The notes under the pieces were generated by a model. It searched no databases. It was not told the origin of the DNA and saw nothing but the letters and a program-made list of their open reading frames with translations. From Roridomyces roridus (Eukaryota; Basidiomycota; Agaricomycetes; Agaricales; Mycenaceae), in NCBI GenBank assembly GCA_029378245.1, contig JARKIF010000011.1, positions 1,674,001 to 1,738,000 of the forward strand: a stretch of 64,000 bases of DNA. The letters run 5' to 3'. This document shows, one piece after another, positions 24,019 to 35,413 of the stretch. Within the stretch, counting starts at the first letter, position 1. Every line of letters starts with the position of its first letter. The position numbers were made by a program, and so were the translations under genes.

Positions 24019-25490
24019 CTGGAACCATTCAATTGTTAGATGACACATCAGAAATGGTAACTCACAGACCAAGAGGGTGAATAGTTTTTGGAACTGCAGA
24101 AAAGAAAAAATGAGACTTGATGCAAGAAAACGGAAGAGAAATGTGAAACCCACCCAGTAGTTATACTTCTGGAGACCACAGCAACCCCCGCCCACCCGCA
24201 TGCAGTGGGGCAATTCATAGCTCCGGATACTATGCTAACCATGTGTATCTTGATGAATCATCAAGGATGCTGCATTGCTAATAGGTAGATGCAGTGTTTC
24301 CCAGTACACGGAGTGAATGATCATTCTGATTGGTTGAAAAGGCTATACCCCGACAGCAACAGATGAAAATTTCTACAAGCACGGCCTTATGATCACATTG
24401 AAGTGCTGACATTGGGTACACTCAAAGCTTTAAGTTGCGGATGTTGTAACTTGTTGAGAAATTCAGAACAGATTTTGCCCGTCCACTTTTTATCCGCGGA
24501 ACAAAACCCGTTGTTCCCAAGCGCATACGCTCCGAACGTCCCCGAGTAGGCCGACCCGGCCGAGCAACACTGAATTCAGGAGCACACCACCCAGCAACTG
24601 AGACTCAAGTGAGATACTTGGGTTTGAGGTCATCAGTGATTGCCATGGCAAGTTGATTAGATGGTAATTAATTCTATCCTTACGTCAACAACGGGCCCAG
24701 GATAGCTGCACAACTACCCCAACAAATCTGAAACCCACCAAATTGCTATCCTTTATGCCGCCCGTAGTGGAGCAGGTTGTTGCAAGACTAGGAGCAAGAG
24801 ACCCAGCAAGAAACCACACGATGCCAGATATATCTCCGTGCTCATGTCCATAGGTAGTTGCCGGCGGTGTGCAACTCAGCGGAGAGAATCAGTATGTCGA
24901 GCTCGGTTCCATCATTACCATTGCCTCTGTGCAAATCCATGTACCTCCCCGTTGGCTCGCCGTCAAAGGGACCTGGGACACACTGGGCTCTGAACACCGA
25001 CATATCTGTTTCCTATAAGAGGGGAAATCCCTTTCCGAGGAGTCTCCATCTTTATTCCTTGAAAGATCACTGATCAGCACATGGTTCGATGATGCCGCAC
25101 TCCGGCGGCAAGCCGTCAGTGATCGCGTGCCACAGAAGAAATTTTTTGAAGTTGTCTGAAAAATCTGCAAACAAGCCAGCATGTATTTTCGGGGCTATGA
25201 CCCGTCTTAAGTCCCGGGTCGACCTGTCGTTAGTGCATTCGGAGTGAGACTTTGGAGAGATCGCTATCCGGCGGCAGAGGCGTCTTGAGATCGAGGTAAG
25301 GACATCTGAGGACTACTCAATATTAATGAAGGTTGGAAGCAAAGAGTGCTGAGGCTCGATTCAAACTATAGCCATCTGGAGGAACTCCAATTCCAAGGGG
25401 TAGGGTAGTTGAATCCTACTTGTCAATTTATAACGAAAGTCTGAACACCGGACAAACCGAATTTTCCTGTCCGCCATTGTATCCAAATGC
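24019..25490. other. Intergenic region upstream of the second NLR-like gene
   Basis: About 1.5 kb without a supportable gene. It should hold the promoter of the second NLR-like gene (transcribed leftwards) and the 3' flank of the ARM-repeat gene. Base composition remains AT-richer to about 24.5 kb, like the NLR gene beside it. Confidence 0.5.
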
Positions 25491-28298
25491 TCATCGAGAT
25501 TGATATCGCGCCAACTGAATCAAAACCCAACACGCGCAGAAAGCAAGTCCCACATCTGCCCTTACCTCCTCCGAATCCATTGCCGCAGAGATATTCTCCA
25601 AGATATCAATCGGTCGGACGCTGGTGTCAAGTCCTCCGCCACTGCTTGCGGGTGCCAGCACTGCGACTGCAGGATTACCCCGGAGAGACTCGGACGCAGA
25701 GCCAACCATGAGGACTCTATTGCTAATCAGCTGCAGTAGGAGATTCCAAGGCAAATATTGTGCGCACCGAAATACAGGAAAGTACCTCCCCACGTCTTTG
25801 TCCTTCGGGTTAACGGCAAGGAACACCAGCAGGTCTTGCATCAAATTTGAGGCAAATCGGCGGTGTGGCGTCGACCCAAGGAGTTGACCGAGCGTTTGGA
25901 ATATCTGCGGCAAATCGGGGGCGAGGGGGGAGTCGTCTCGGGCTCGCAGACGTATATTCTCAGATATGATTCGTCCCGTACTAGGATTATTAAATGCAAT
26001 CAGCCTCGAGTACAAGCACAGAGGACGCATAATACTCACTCGTCGACATTGGCATTTGCCACCAAATCCCCGACGCTCAACGTCGCAAAGGACACTATGG
26101 CTTGTCGGTGGCGGACGAGGTTTCCGAACATTTCTGCAATCGAGCGCTCCATCTGGGCATCGGGAGATTGAAGGAGCGGGAGAGCTGCGTTGACGGCTTT
26201 CGCTGCGCCGACGGCTGCCGCACCATCCGGCCACATACTCATCTTGGCAAGGGCTGCCGCAGCTGCGCGGCCGATTTCGATATTCGTGTCGCTGGATTTA
26301 CGTTAGCGTGGATATATTATATGAACGTCGATGAAGCACCACCACACACCTGAGCATCCGTACCAACTGTGGACAGGGATCGACAGAGATGACCCACGCT
26401 AGCGTTTCCTCATGCTGCGCCACATTCCCGAGTAGCTCGCATGTGAATTTTCGGATGTCCAGGACGGGGGACTCGAGGTGTGGCTGACAATCGTGAAGTC
26501 CACCCGCTTCGACGACGGCTTCAGCATCGTCGGGGCGTTTACTGATCTTGGCCAGGGCGTATACTGCGCATCGGCGGATGTCGTCGTCTGGGTCACTGTC
26601 TTGAAAGTCAGGACAACCAGGATGAAGGAGAAAGGACACGTGCCTGAGGAACAATACTAAACGTTGGTACGGCTCGATCGACGTTGCAGCCGCCGCAGTT
26701 GCGTCGTAGATGGCCAGATTACCAATCACTCGGCATGCCTCGGCACGGATTTTTGTTTCGGGGTCGTACAAAAGCTGCCCCGCTTTCGCTGCTACCTGTG
26801 CCTCGACGACAGCGGCTGCGCCCTCCGCCCACCGACTGATATTTGACAAGGCGCCGAGGGAGAGTTGACGGAGTTGTGTATTTCTGTCGCTGGAGTTCGG
26901 ACGATCAGAAATAGGAGGGAGGCAAGGAAAAACGAGACCACCTGAGAAGCAGCAATAGCGAAGGACACGGACGAGACTTGAGAACGGCGGGGAGCGTTTC
27001 CAGATGCCTGGCGAGATGCATCATAATATGGCAAACCCAGCTACGCAATTGTTCGATGTTGGTCGATCGCAGATGTACGACGGCGCGTTCGGGGGCACGG
27101 GCATTCGCAACGGCACGTGCGCCTTCGATGGTCTGGGAGATGTTGGACAGAGCGAACGCGGAAGACCGGCAGACGTCGTCTGCTGGATCGCTGGGAAAGC
27201 GCCAACGATGAGTTTAAAAGGACCCTATGGGACAAACGCACTCGATGAGATCCACGAGACGCTCCTCGGCACGAATCTTGAGTATAGCGTCTGTTAGATT
27301 CTTGTGCATTACCAGCTGCCCGACAATCTGGCAGGCAGATGCTCGCGTGAGAGTGTCTGATGAGTGAAGAAGTTTATCGAGGCGAGGGACGACCTCTGCC
27401 TCTGCAATGGCTTGGGCCCCTGGTGGGGAGCGACAGACTATCGAGAGTGCCCTCGTGGCGCTGCGCCGAAGATGCACATCCGATTCGCTGAAAATTGGCA
27501 ACCTTGAGTATGGATTTGCAGTTTTTCTACGCCACTTACCGTGTCAATGCAACGAAGCGCCGCGGGAGATTGAGAGAAGATAGAACCGGAATGCTGGTCT
27601 GTTGCTCGGAGAGTGTGCAGAACAGCTTACAGGTCTTGACGCGTTCTTCCTGGCGCCGAGAGTCGAGGAGCTTGACCAGCAAGTCCAGAGTTTCTGGCTG
27701 CATAACTACGTGTACCCCGTCCGCCGAAATGCAGAGCTTGATGAGCGCGTACAGAGCTGCGTCGCGAACGAGAAAGTCCGAGTCTCTGACTGAGCATAAG
27801 AATATAAAGTGGGTGGAAAGGGCCCGACACGCACCGAAGTAGTTTCACAATTGGTTCACACGGCTCGCATAGCAGGACGGTATCCCGCACAGAGCTGTGA
27901 TCAGCAAGATTGCCTATCAGGATACACGTATGCGTCTTGACTTTGGGTTCAGTGGATTGGAGAAGTTCCTCGAAAAGCGTTCGGTCGCCCACGAGAAAAT
28001 CGACGAGGACAGCAACATTCTCTTCGATCTTGGCACGCCGGGAGAATTCTACCAGGACAAGGATTCGGGTGTCCACCGAGGTGTGTTCGTGGCTAGCCGT
28101 CTGAAATCAGTGAACGAGGGTAGGCTGAGAGACGTCGTACATGAGATGCGTTTTGAAAATTTCCACGCTCTTTTGGGTCAGTTGGATGCCAGCGTTTGCG
28201 CGGATCAAGTCCCGAGTCTGCTCCAGAAGTTGCCGGGTCTTGAGGGGCCTAGCTACTGAGCCTAAGAGTTTGCTCCTGCGACCAAAGAGGGTGTTCAT
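25491..28298 (-). CDS. Armadillo-repeat protein
   Basis: Start at 28298 (MNTLFGRRSKLLGSVARPL), matching the usual N-terminal helix of this Agaricomycete family (LLEQTRDLIRANAGIQLTQK). Then follow about ten ARM repeats of ~42 residues, mostly one or two per exon with introns falling after ..LV.LLR: FLVGDRTLFEELLQSTEPKV, DFLVRDAALYALIKLC, DVHLRRSATRALSIVCRSP, AKAGQLLYDPETKIRAEACR, DIRRCAVYALAKISKRPDD and MWPDGAAAVGAAKAVNAALP. Tandem ARM repeats form a superhelix that binds other proteins; relatives resemble vacuolar Vac8, but no myristoylation signal is present here. The 3' end is uncertain. One frame stays open to the stop at 25491 (LARYQSR), but a stretch at about 25740-25790 looks like an intron whose removal would end the protein near 25735. 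Confidence 0.8.
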
Positions 28299-29123
28299 CG
28301 GGACCTCGATGGCGTTCGGGCGAAGAGCGGCACTCCAAACTGTAGTGGTCAAGATCAAGTTACCAACCGCCACATGATTGCCTGACGACAATCAATCACT
28401 CCGTGACGAGCACACGGCTTGCTTCTTACCCTCATGGGTTGCTCATGACTCTTGCGGGCGAGTCTCACGCCACGACATCTTTCTGCGTGTAACATCGCAT
28501 CTGGCTCCCCGGCTCCTCGTGCAGCGCAGTGACCTCCCTCAAATCCGCCGCGTGTCAATTCGAAGACTGCACCGGTCCCGAGTCGGGTGCCAGAAGGAAT
28601 GGGGCCATCTACTGGGCGTTGTCCTCTGTCGGCGACAGACTCGGACAGAGGACAACGAGCTACTTACAACGAGTCGGTTTATCATCCCCGATGTGATCTG
28701 ATGTCGTTCCATGCTCCGAACCGATGTACACGTTTCACTAAGGCCCTTGTGTCACGTGTGTCACGTTTCACCTAAGGTTGACCTTGGGTTGACCTAAGGT
28801 GTTGTCGAGACTCGCGCGGTGGGAACCGCCCTTGAATGCGGGCGGCTCCGTCTTTAGCTACTGTGCAGGCAGCGGTCTCGTCCGCTTGATGCTCATTTAT
28901 ATCTCCTCAAACGGATGGAAGGTGTGCCATTCGCCGTGTGAACTTGCTCTCCATCTGACATACATTGGGATTGTATATGAACAAAGCAATCAACAGCGCC
29001 CAGGGCCGCCAGCGGCAACACGGGCTCAAACCTTAAGTCTAGCGCGACTCCAACATCGGACTTCCAGTACAAAGGCGGGCCGTGCCGCACAGAACTGGGC
29101 GCCCATCTCGCTACGCGAATGTT
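28299..29123. other. Intergenic region between ARM gene and secreted-protein pair
   Basis: Divergent intergenic space: the ARM gene is transcribed leftwards and the secreted proteins rightwards. It holds a short repeat-like patch at 28750-28800 in which CCTAAGG and GGTTGACC each recur, and no gene that I can support. Confidence 0.45.
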
Positions 29124-29133
29124 CATAAATACC
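29124..29133 (+). promoter_or_regulatory. TATA-like box of the first small secreted protein gene
   Basis: CATAAATACC lies 121 bp before the start codon at 29245. The same ten bases occur 128 bp before the start of the paralogous gene, so the core promoter was duplicated with the gene. Confidence 0.55.
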
Positions 29134-29244
29134 CGACCAAGTGTCAGTCCTTTCCCAAATTCTTCGCGCTTTACTCCCGATCAGGTGGAGCTTCTCTCCC
29201 CGCGCCCATCCGTTCAGCTTACCCCTTTCTTGTACAGAATCACG

Positions 29245-29686
29245 ATGCAATTGAACCTTGCCCTAATCATGAGTGCCATCCTGGCTGCCGCTTCCCCCGC
29301 GCTCGCCGCCAACTTTCAGTGGTATTGTAGAATGAACAAACCTTGACCTACAACTCACTAACCATGCTACACACAGGTTCTCTGGCTCAGCCTGTGGGGG
29401 CTCCGTCGTCGCCACTAGCGACAACGTTCCTGCGAACGAATGCGTCGGCCTCACCAACGGCGGGTCGGCAAAATCAGTCAGCTACTCGGGTGTGCCCGGC
29501 TCCGCCAGCTTTTTCCAGTCGGGTGGGCAACACGACTTCTGCACCAATGGCGCCACGATCCTGGTTTCTGGTGGCTCCGGCTGTGCGACCGCGCCCCCTG
29601 GGTACGTGCTTTCGTGCGAAGATGGTGACCTGATGAACTAATTCGTCGAGTATAGGTTCAATATCCAGAGCTTCAGCTACAATTAA
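29245..29686 (+). CDS. Small secreted cysteine protein, copy 1
   Basis: Three exons (29245-29321, 29377-29601, 29656-29686) encode 110 residues. A signal peptide (MQLNLALIMSAILAAASPAL, cleavage after ALA) is followed by a mature domain of about 90 residues with four cysteines: ACGGSVVA, NECVGLTNGG, DFCTNGA and SGCATAPPG, ending FNIQSFSYN. The layout FSG.aC.GSV.A....VP...CVGL.NGGSAKS.SYSGVP...F..SGG..D.CTNGA is a widespread small-secreted-protein family of mushrooms with no known activity. Intron 1 interrupts the Trp codon right after ANFQ. The next gene is its paralogue with the same exon lengths. It is probably exported to the wall or medium; the partner or substrate is unknown. Confidence 0.9.
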
Positions 29687-30352
29687 ATCGCTGTGGGGAT
29701 GTAGTGTACCTTTAGCAATTGTTCATTGGAAAAAATATGACCATTACCGTGATTCGAGAACCGCGATCAGGGTTGGGAATTATCAAAATGAGACCACGGT
29801 CCGATCGCTGGTCTGATTCGCTGCCGCTGATCGGCAATAATGCTGGGGTGGACAAGATGGCTGGAGCCTTCGGCAACAGCCTGCTGCACACACGTTCACG
29901 CAGACGAGTAGTAATTGGTGGGATTTCTTGACTTTCTTTTCGAGTGGTTGTTCAACGAGTCCAGGCTGTATGGATGTGCATCTGACAGACATTGTCATTC
30001 TAGTTCAAGCCCGGCAAGATGACTGCCCACATGGTGCATACATTTCTGGATAAATGTCCAACCTCCGCGGGCTCTTAATTTAAGTTCCAGCGCGGGGCGA
30101 GCCTTGCCGGATGAATACCCACAGACTTCGCGGCGTTTAGACGGCCACTGGCCAGTTCAAACCGGAGACAGAGCCAATCTCGTTGCAGTGTAAACGTTCG
30201 TATTTTCGGGGCCGCCCGTTCAATGAAGATGTAAACATCTCCACTGATCGCATACTTCCAGGGTGGCCCACTAGCGTCTGTTGGTGGCGTTGGGGTTCTG
30301 GTTGAGAATCTAGTATGGATTCAGCTGTTGAATGTTCCACCGCCAAAAAATG

Positions 30353-30362
30353 CATAAATACC
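30353..30362 (+). promoter_or_regulatory. TATA-like box of the second small secreted protein gene
   Basis: CATAAATACC lies 128 bp before the start codon at 30481, identical to the box in front of the first copy. Confidence 0.55.
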
Positions 30363-30480
30363 TGCTCAAGTGGGCTTACACCCTCAGTTCCTCATCCCAT
30401 CTTCGATCAGGTTAGCCTTCTCTTCTCAGACTGAGAGGGTTCCGGTTCAACTCACACCGCGCAGAAACTAGAACATCGCA

Positions 30481-30930
30481 ATGCAATTCAACCTCGCCTT
30501 CATCGCCAGCGCCGTCCTCGTCGCCGCTTCCCCCGTCCTCGGTGCAAACTTCGTCTGGTATTGTAGAATGAACAAAAGACTGGACCTACAATTAGCTAAC
30601 TATGCTACACACAGGTTCTCGGGCGCTGGCTGTACCGGCTCCGTTGTCGCCTCTGAAAGCAATGTTCCTGCCAACGACTGCGTCGGCCTCGCCAACGGCG
30701 GGTCAGCCAAGTCCATCAGCTATTCGGGTGTCCCCAACACCGTCGAATTCTTCAAGTCGGGAGGCGGGAACGACTTTTGCACCAATGGAGCAGCCCTCAC
30801 CTTCGGGGGCGGATCTGGGTGTGCGACTGCACCTAATGGGTAAGCTGTTTGATCTCACCTCGATGTGTTCGATGATCTGAATCGATTCTGCGGGTGCAGG
30901 TTCAACCTCGAGAGCTACGCCTTCAGTTGA
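30481..30930 (+). CDS. Small secreted cysteine protein, copy 2
   Basis: Three exons (30481-30557, 30615-30839, 30900-30930) of 77, 225 and 31 nt, exactly the lengths in copy 1, encode 110 residues. The signal peptide is MQFNLAFIASAVLVAASPVL. The mature part keeps the four cysteines (GCTGSVVA, NDCVGLANGG, DFCTNGA, GCATAPNG) and ends FNLESYAFS. The first intron is also conserved at DNA level (starts GTATTGTAGAATGAACAAA, ends ATGCTACACACAG), so the duplication is fairly recent. Substitutions gather in the PNTVEFFKSGGGN loop (PGSASFFQSGGQH in copy 1). No function is known. Confidence 0.9.
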
Positions 30931-31574
30931 ACGGTGTCCTTTTAAATATGAACGTGGTGGTTTCCGTCGTGCTTTTCGGAAACCTGTGTAAATTAGTCTT
31001 CTCGTTGCAATCCACTGTTGTTACTCTTACCATGGGCTTGGTCCTCGGCACTTGTGCCATCAAAACCCGGCATCAGATGGGTGCATGGACGGTTGCTTGA
31101 AACTATCTTTCAACACAATCGCTGGTGGACGACTCTCACGGCTATTCTGACGGAATCCTAGATGTGGTAAGTACGAAGTAAGCACATTGATTCGTCGGCT
31201 TTGTTTTCTCTCCGCCCCGAGAGCTACTTGAATTGAACGCCGTTTTTCGAGCTTTGAGCCGGATCGAGCCAGCCCAGAACATTCTGAGCATTACAATGAC
31301 GGCCTCAGACGTAGTATGTCGAGCCAGAGTTTCCTAGTGGAAGGCCAGCAGCCTACTTTTCTCGTTCGATCGAGCATATGCCATGTCACGTTACTCAGTT
31401 TTGTTTCCTCGATGCCTGAAAGTGTTGATCAGTCAAACTCCAGTCTAGGATCTGTTAATCGGTGACTGCTTTGACGGCGCCGATGTGGTTTTGTTTTGTT
31501 TTCTATGGTATGTTGTTCCGGAAGGAGAGATCGGGAAATAGACAATGGGTGCAAGAGACGAGCTCACACTCCTT
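30931..31574. other. Intergenic region between convergent genes
   Basis: About 640 bp between the second secreted protein (plus) and the MYND gene (minus), which converge here. Only 3' flanks are expected. No gene or repeat is visible. Confidence 0.5.
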
Positions 31575-33704
31575 CTAATGAACCTCCATAACATCGCCCG
31601 CACTCCCTAGAATAACGTCGATCTCCTCCATAACTCCCGTCTCCTTCACTTCTCCCGCCCGCACTCGGGCGGCCAGATCTCGCAAACACTCATACCCCTG
31701 CGGACTCTCCGACCTCAATGGGATGACCCAGACACGCGGCGGACCCTCCAAAACACGAAGACCATGCAACTGCATGCGCCCCTCGCTCCGCCGCGCGCGG
31801 TCCACGAGATCCTCCCACTCAGGGCTCGTCGTGTCATCGGAATCATTGAGCTCGAAACCCCCAGTGTCCACGTCGTACACCGTGATGAGCGGCGGGGACT
31901 TGCAAAAGTCAAACAAAGTGAAAAGGACGGGAGACACGCTCCTCTCGCCGGTTTGCGTTGCGAGGATATTGACTTGCTGGACCCATATCGACCGCCGCTC
32001 CTTGATGTATTTATGATGAAGGAGATGCCGCAGGAATGAACGCTCGGCGAAAACTAGGTGCGGGTCTGAGGCGCTTCGAGCTTGAAGTCCCAAGTCAGCT
32101 TCATGCGTAGTGAAAATGCATATCGGCGTACGTACTGAGCAGAAGGGTTTGATGGTTGTGGCAAAAGGTACGATGCCCCGCCTTCCAGTCCACCTTTTGG
32201 CACTCACGGGAGCAGTAGTAGAATCCCTGGCAGCCGGAACAACGCCCGGCGATGTTGTCGGTGTCCTCGATGCTGCCGCACTGAAATGGATTCTATGAGA
32301 TTGATTGAAAATGAAGATTGCCAGTCCAGTACCCGCAAATTGTCACATGTCTTGTATGCGACGGTCTTGGCCGCGAATTCGTCAAGAGCGTCCACCCGTT
32401 CCTGCATATAGCCCAAAAATTGTCGCCAGTGGTCGCATAGCGTGGAGTTTTTGAAAGCATCGGCAGACAAAAGGTCGTGAATCTTTTCGAGAGACTCTTC
32501 GAACGTGCCCAGGGCGTAATAGTACACCAGGGCCGGAGGAAGTTGGATCTGCAGGTAGAAGCGTACCCAATGGTCGATTCGCCAGCCGTGGGAGTCGCAC
32601 TTGAGTGTGATGAGCACGAGAACCCGCAGTAATCCCCGTTCAAGCACCTCCTCCGCCCACAATGCTGGCGAGGAGGCGAAAATCATTCGCTGGAATAGCT
32701 TCATGCACTGGTCGATTGGATACGGCGCGTCGATGAGTGGTTTGTCACTGTCGCAAAAGAATAGGAAGGCGCTGACGAGCTCCTCCGCAAAATCACACTC
32801 GTAGAGCGCACGACCTAAGGGCCCGATAGGGACGGTCAGCCATTCGTCCTCGCAGTTGATAGGGAACGCGTCGGCATCCTTGATGAAGGTGATCAGATGC
32901 TGGATGCACTCGAGGGGTATGTTGGGATCTGGAGACGGGTCCTGTATAGCGCTGTGAAGGTACTCCCAGATGAGGGGAGCAAAAAAATCGTCTATGGAGC
33001 CTCCGGTCATGTCAATCATCTCTTCCAGTCGCTCTGGGTGCGACCGCACACCAGAGTCGGCAAGAAAGCCCCCAATGTCGTTCAGCATGATGGCCCGCAA
33101 GTATTGTTCGGGGATGCGAGGGAGGAAGGTGAGAGTTTTGACCAGCCACCTCCAGAAACGCGGCGTTGAGGCCATGATCGCGTATGTTTCTGGGTCGTCG
33201 TGGAGAGGACCGCAGAAGGACATGAAATCCGTGTACAAGGTCATGTCTGCTGGGAGCAAATCGCAAATGGTCTCGGGCAGAAGTTTCCGATGCAGGTCAA
33301 TAAAGTCAATCCAGACCGCCACACGAGGCCACAGGAACACACCGACTTCGCCGTTGAGCCGCATGCCGAAAACAGCCTCCAAAGACACAACCGCGCATCT
33401 GATATCATCGACGACCGTCGGATGACGAGCGAGTTCATCAACTAGCGGTGCAGCGGGGACCTTGTCGGAATCAAGATTGGCGTAAAGGATTGGCAAGAAG
33501 GCGAGTTTTTGAGCGTCCGAAAGCTTTGAATCATCCATGAGGTCCCGAGCACGCTGCACATTGCTAAAGGTCCTCGTCGGCCCCACTGCGGCCGAAACGA
33601 CGCGCTTCGCCTGAAGTCAGATACATAATGGAGCTATGCAAGGGACTTACGCGGATGGAGAACGGAATCCGCTCCAGGTTGCGCATGTGGAGATCACCAT
33701 GCAT
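31575..33704 (-). CDS. MYND-type zinc finger protein
   Basis: Four exons (33704-33651, 33610-32333, 32292-32136, 32098-31575; introns of 40, 40 and 37 nt) join in frame into about 670 residues. The start MHGDLHMRNLERIPFSIR matches the usual first exon of this large Agaricomycete family. The N-terminal ~440 residues are a helical, HEAT-like region with no catalytic motif. The MYND finger lies at about residues 445-490: FQCGSIEDTDNIAGRCSGCQ, then YYCSRECQKVDWKAGHRTFC and H. MYND fingers bind zinc and dock proline-rich peptides. The C-terminal ~170 residues are a mixed domain containing VLFTLFDFCKSPPLITVYDV. Cellular role unknown. Confidence 0.9.
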
Positions 33705-34066
33705 GCCGATGATGGAGGGAGAGGAAGAGATGTGCGTGTGTGTATGTTTGGGATATGATATGATCGATAGATGGCACGTGGCAGCCCGGCAAATATATCT
33801 TGATGTCACGTTCTAAACCGTTTTTGTCGCGTTCCGGTTCTTCCTCCTCGAACAGTTTTATTGTTTGGAAGGACATCTCATTTCCCAATTTGGGCTCACT
33901 GCGGACTCGAGACCAGTATCTTACTTATTTGAGCTTCTAGTTCGAGGATTTGCGTTGGATGGGTTCTCGCGGAGTGACTGAGTCGCAGATAGATAAAGGG
34001 CATAGGATTAATATTCGAAGAAAACAGAAGGCACAGTGCATTGAATCCACTGGTTTGCGCAAGACA

Positions 34067-34995
34067 TCACGCCCCTGAGAATCACATTAGCCCTCGTTGA
34101 ACTAGATTAAGGAGTTAGTTATGGGACTCACCAGGACCAAACACAGGTGGGTTCCTGTTCCTCCGACGATCCGGGATGATCCAGCGGTTCTCGTTGGTGT
34201 GGGGGCCGTAGGCCAGAGGCCGCTCGCGGTAATCAAAGGGAGGTTCGGGAGACTGAATATCATCGAGTGTGAACATCGCAGGACGTTACGGAGAAGGCAA
34301 ACACTAACACTGGGCTTGTAGCGCTGGGCGGGTGTTGGAGCGTCCGCAGACTTGATTGCAGTGTCAAACTTGCGAAATTCTGAGACATAGTAGTACATAC
34401 CGAAAACGGGGCGCCGTGAGGACGCATTCTGCGGAATATTTGGCGCCGGGGCTGCTCCATGTCCGCGGCATTGTCCTGCACTTCTTCTGCCTTGCGTTTG
34501 GGGCTTGAGAGAAAGGGAAGATTGGTGAGAAAACGATGGAATAGGAGTCATGCTCACAGACGAGAATCGACAGAAGAGGAAGCCTCGGAGGGAGGCGCGC
34601 CTTGAATCTTATGGTCAACAGCCTCCGCTTTCCGTTGGCCGCCAGAGCTGAAAATCGGCATTAGGGTATGAAAGATGAGATAGAAGTAAAACTCACGCAT
34701 CCTCTACCTCCTCAGCGAGCTTGCCCATATCCTTCTGCGCCGACTCAAGCGACCTGAGGAGCTTCGTACGCTGACCCTCGAGCTTGAGCTGCGCCGCCAG
34801 CACCTCTTGTTTCTGGGCATCGAGTTCCTGGCGCAGCAAGTCCCGCTCTTTCATGACGGCCTTCAGCTGGTTGTTAAGGGCCACATTCGCGCGACTCTGT
34901 CCGTCGGCACGAAGTCGGTTGGCCTCCGACTCCCTGCGGAGGTCGTCGAGAGCGTGCTGGATGACGGAGAATCCTGACTTCGAGTCATACGCCAT
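34067..34995 (-). CDS. Coiled-coil protein, first of two related genes
   Basis: Exon 1 (34995 to about 34697) encodes MAYDSKSGFSVIQHALDDLR.. and a ~90-residue charged coiled coil (ALNNQLKAVMKERDLLRQEL, QTKLLRSLESAQKDMGKL-type heptads). Further exons continue in frame: ASGGQRKAEAVDHKIQGAPP, LPKRKAEEVQDNAADMEQPR, SADAPTPAQRYKPS, then PEPPFDYRERPLAYGPHTNE and NRWIIPDRRRNRNPPVFGPG. The last exon is unclear; the simplest splice stops at 34067. The protein would be about 230 residues, nuclear-looking because of its basic PKRK and DRRRNR patches, and without a known domain. The gene upstream has the same plan: coiled coil, SGQR box, KRK box and an RW-containing tail. Confidence 0.6.
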
Positions 34996-35413
34996 GGTCG
35001 TGAGGGGTAAAACACAGAGTCATCCGCCCCTAAATCGAGAAGCTTTAAAGACTCACCCCTGATTCGTCCTTCCGCCTTCCGATCCCGCGCGATCGTTTTG
35101 AGATGGTTTCCGTCGGACACTGAACACAATGGCATGCGGAAAGTTTAGCCATCTCCTGACACCTGAGGCGGAGCAGCTTGAAAACGCACCTCTCGCTTCC
35201 GATCCCCGCCATCCCCGATCGCTTCCCTCCCTCAGACATGTTAAACCCAGTGGTGCTAAAAACTACCGAGGCGGGTCCCGAGACGTGTTTCAGGAAACTT
35301 GTTAGACCTCGGAGGATTAAGGCGTCCCACATGAAATCAACCGGACATTATCGCTGCATTGCCTGGACATACACATAAGCTTGATTACACGATCCTGCCG
35401 CGACCGACTCAGA

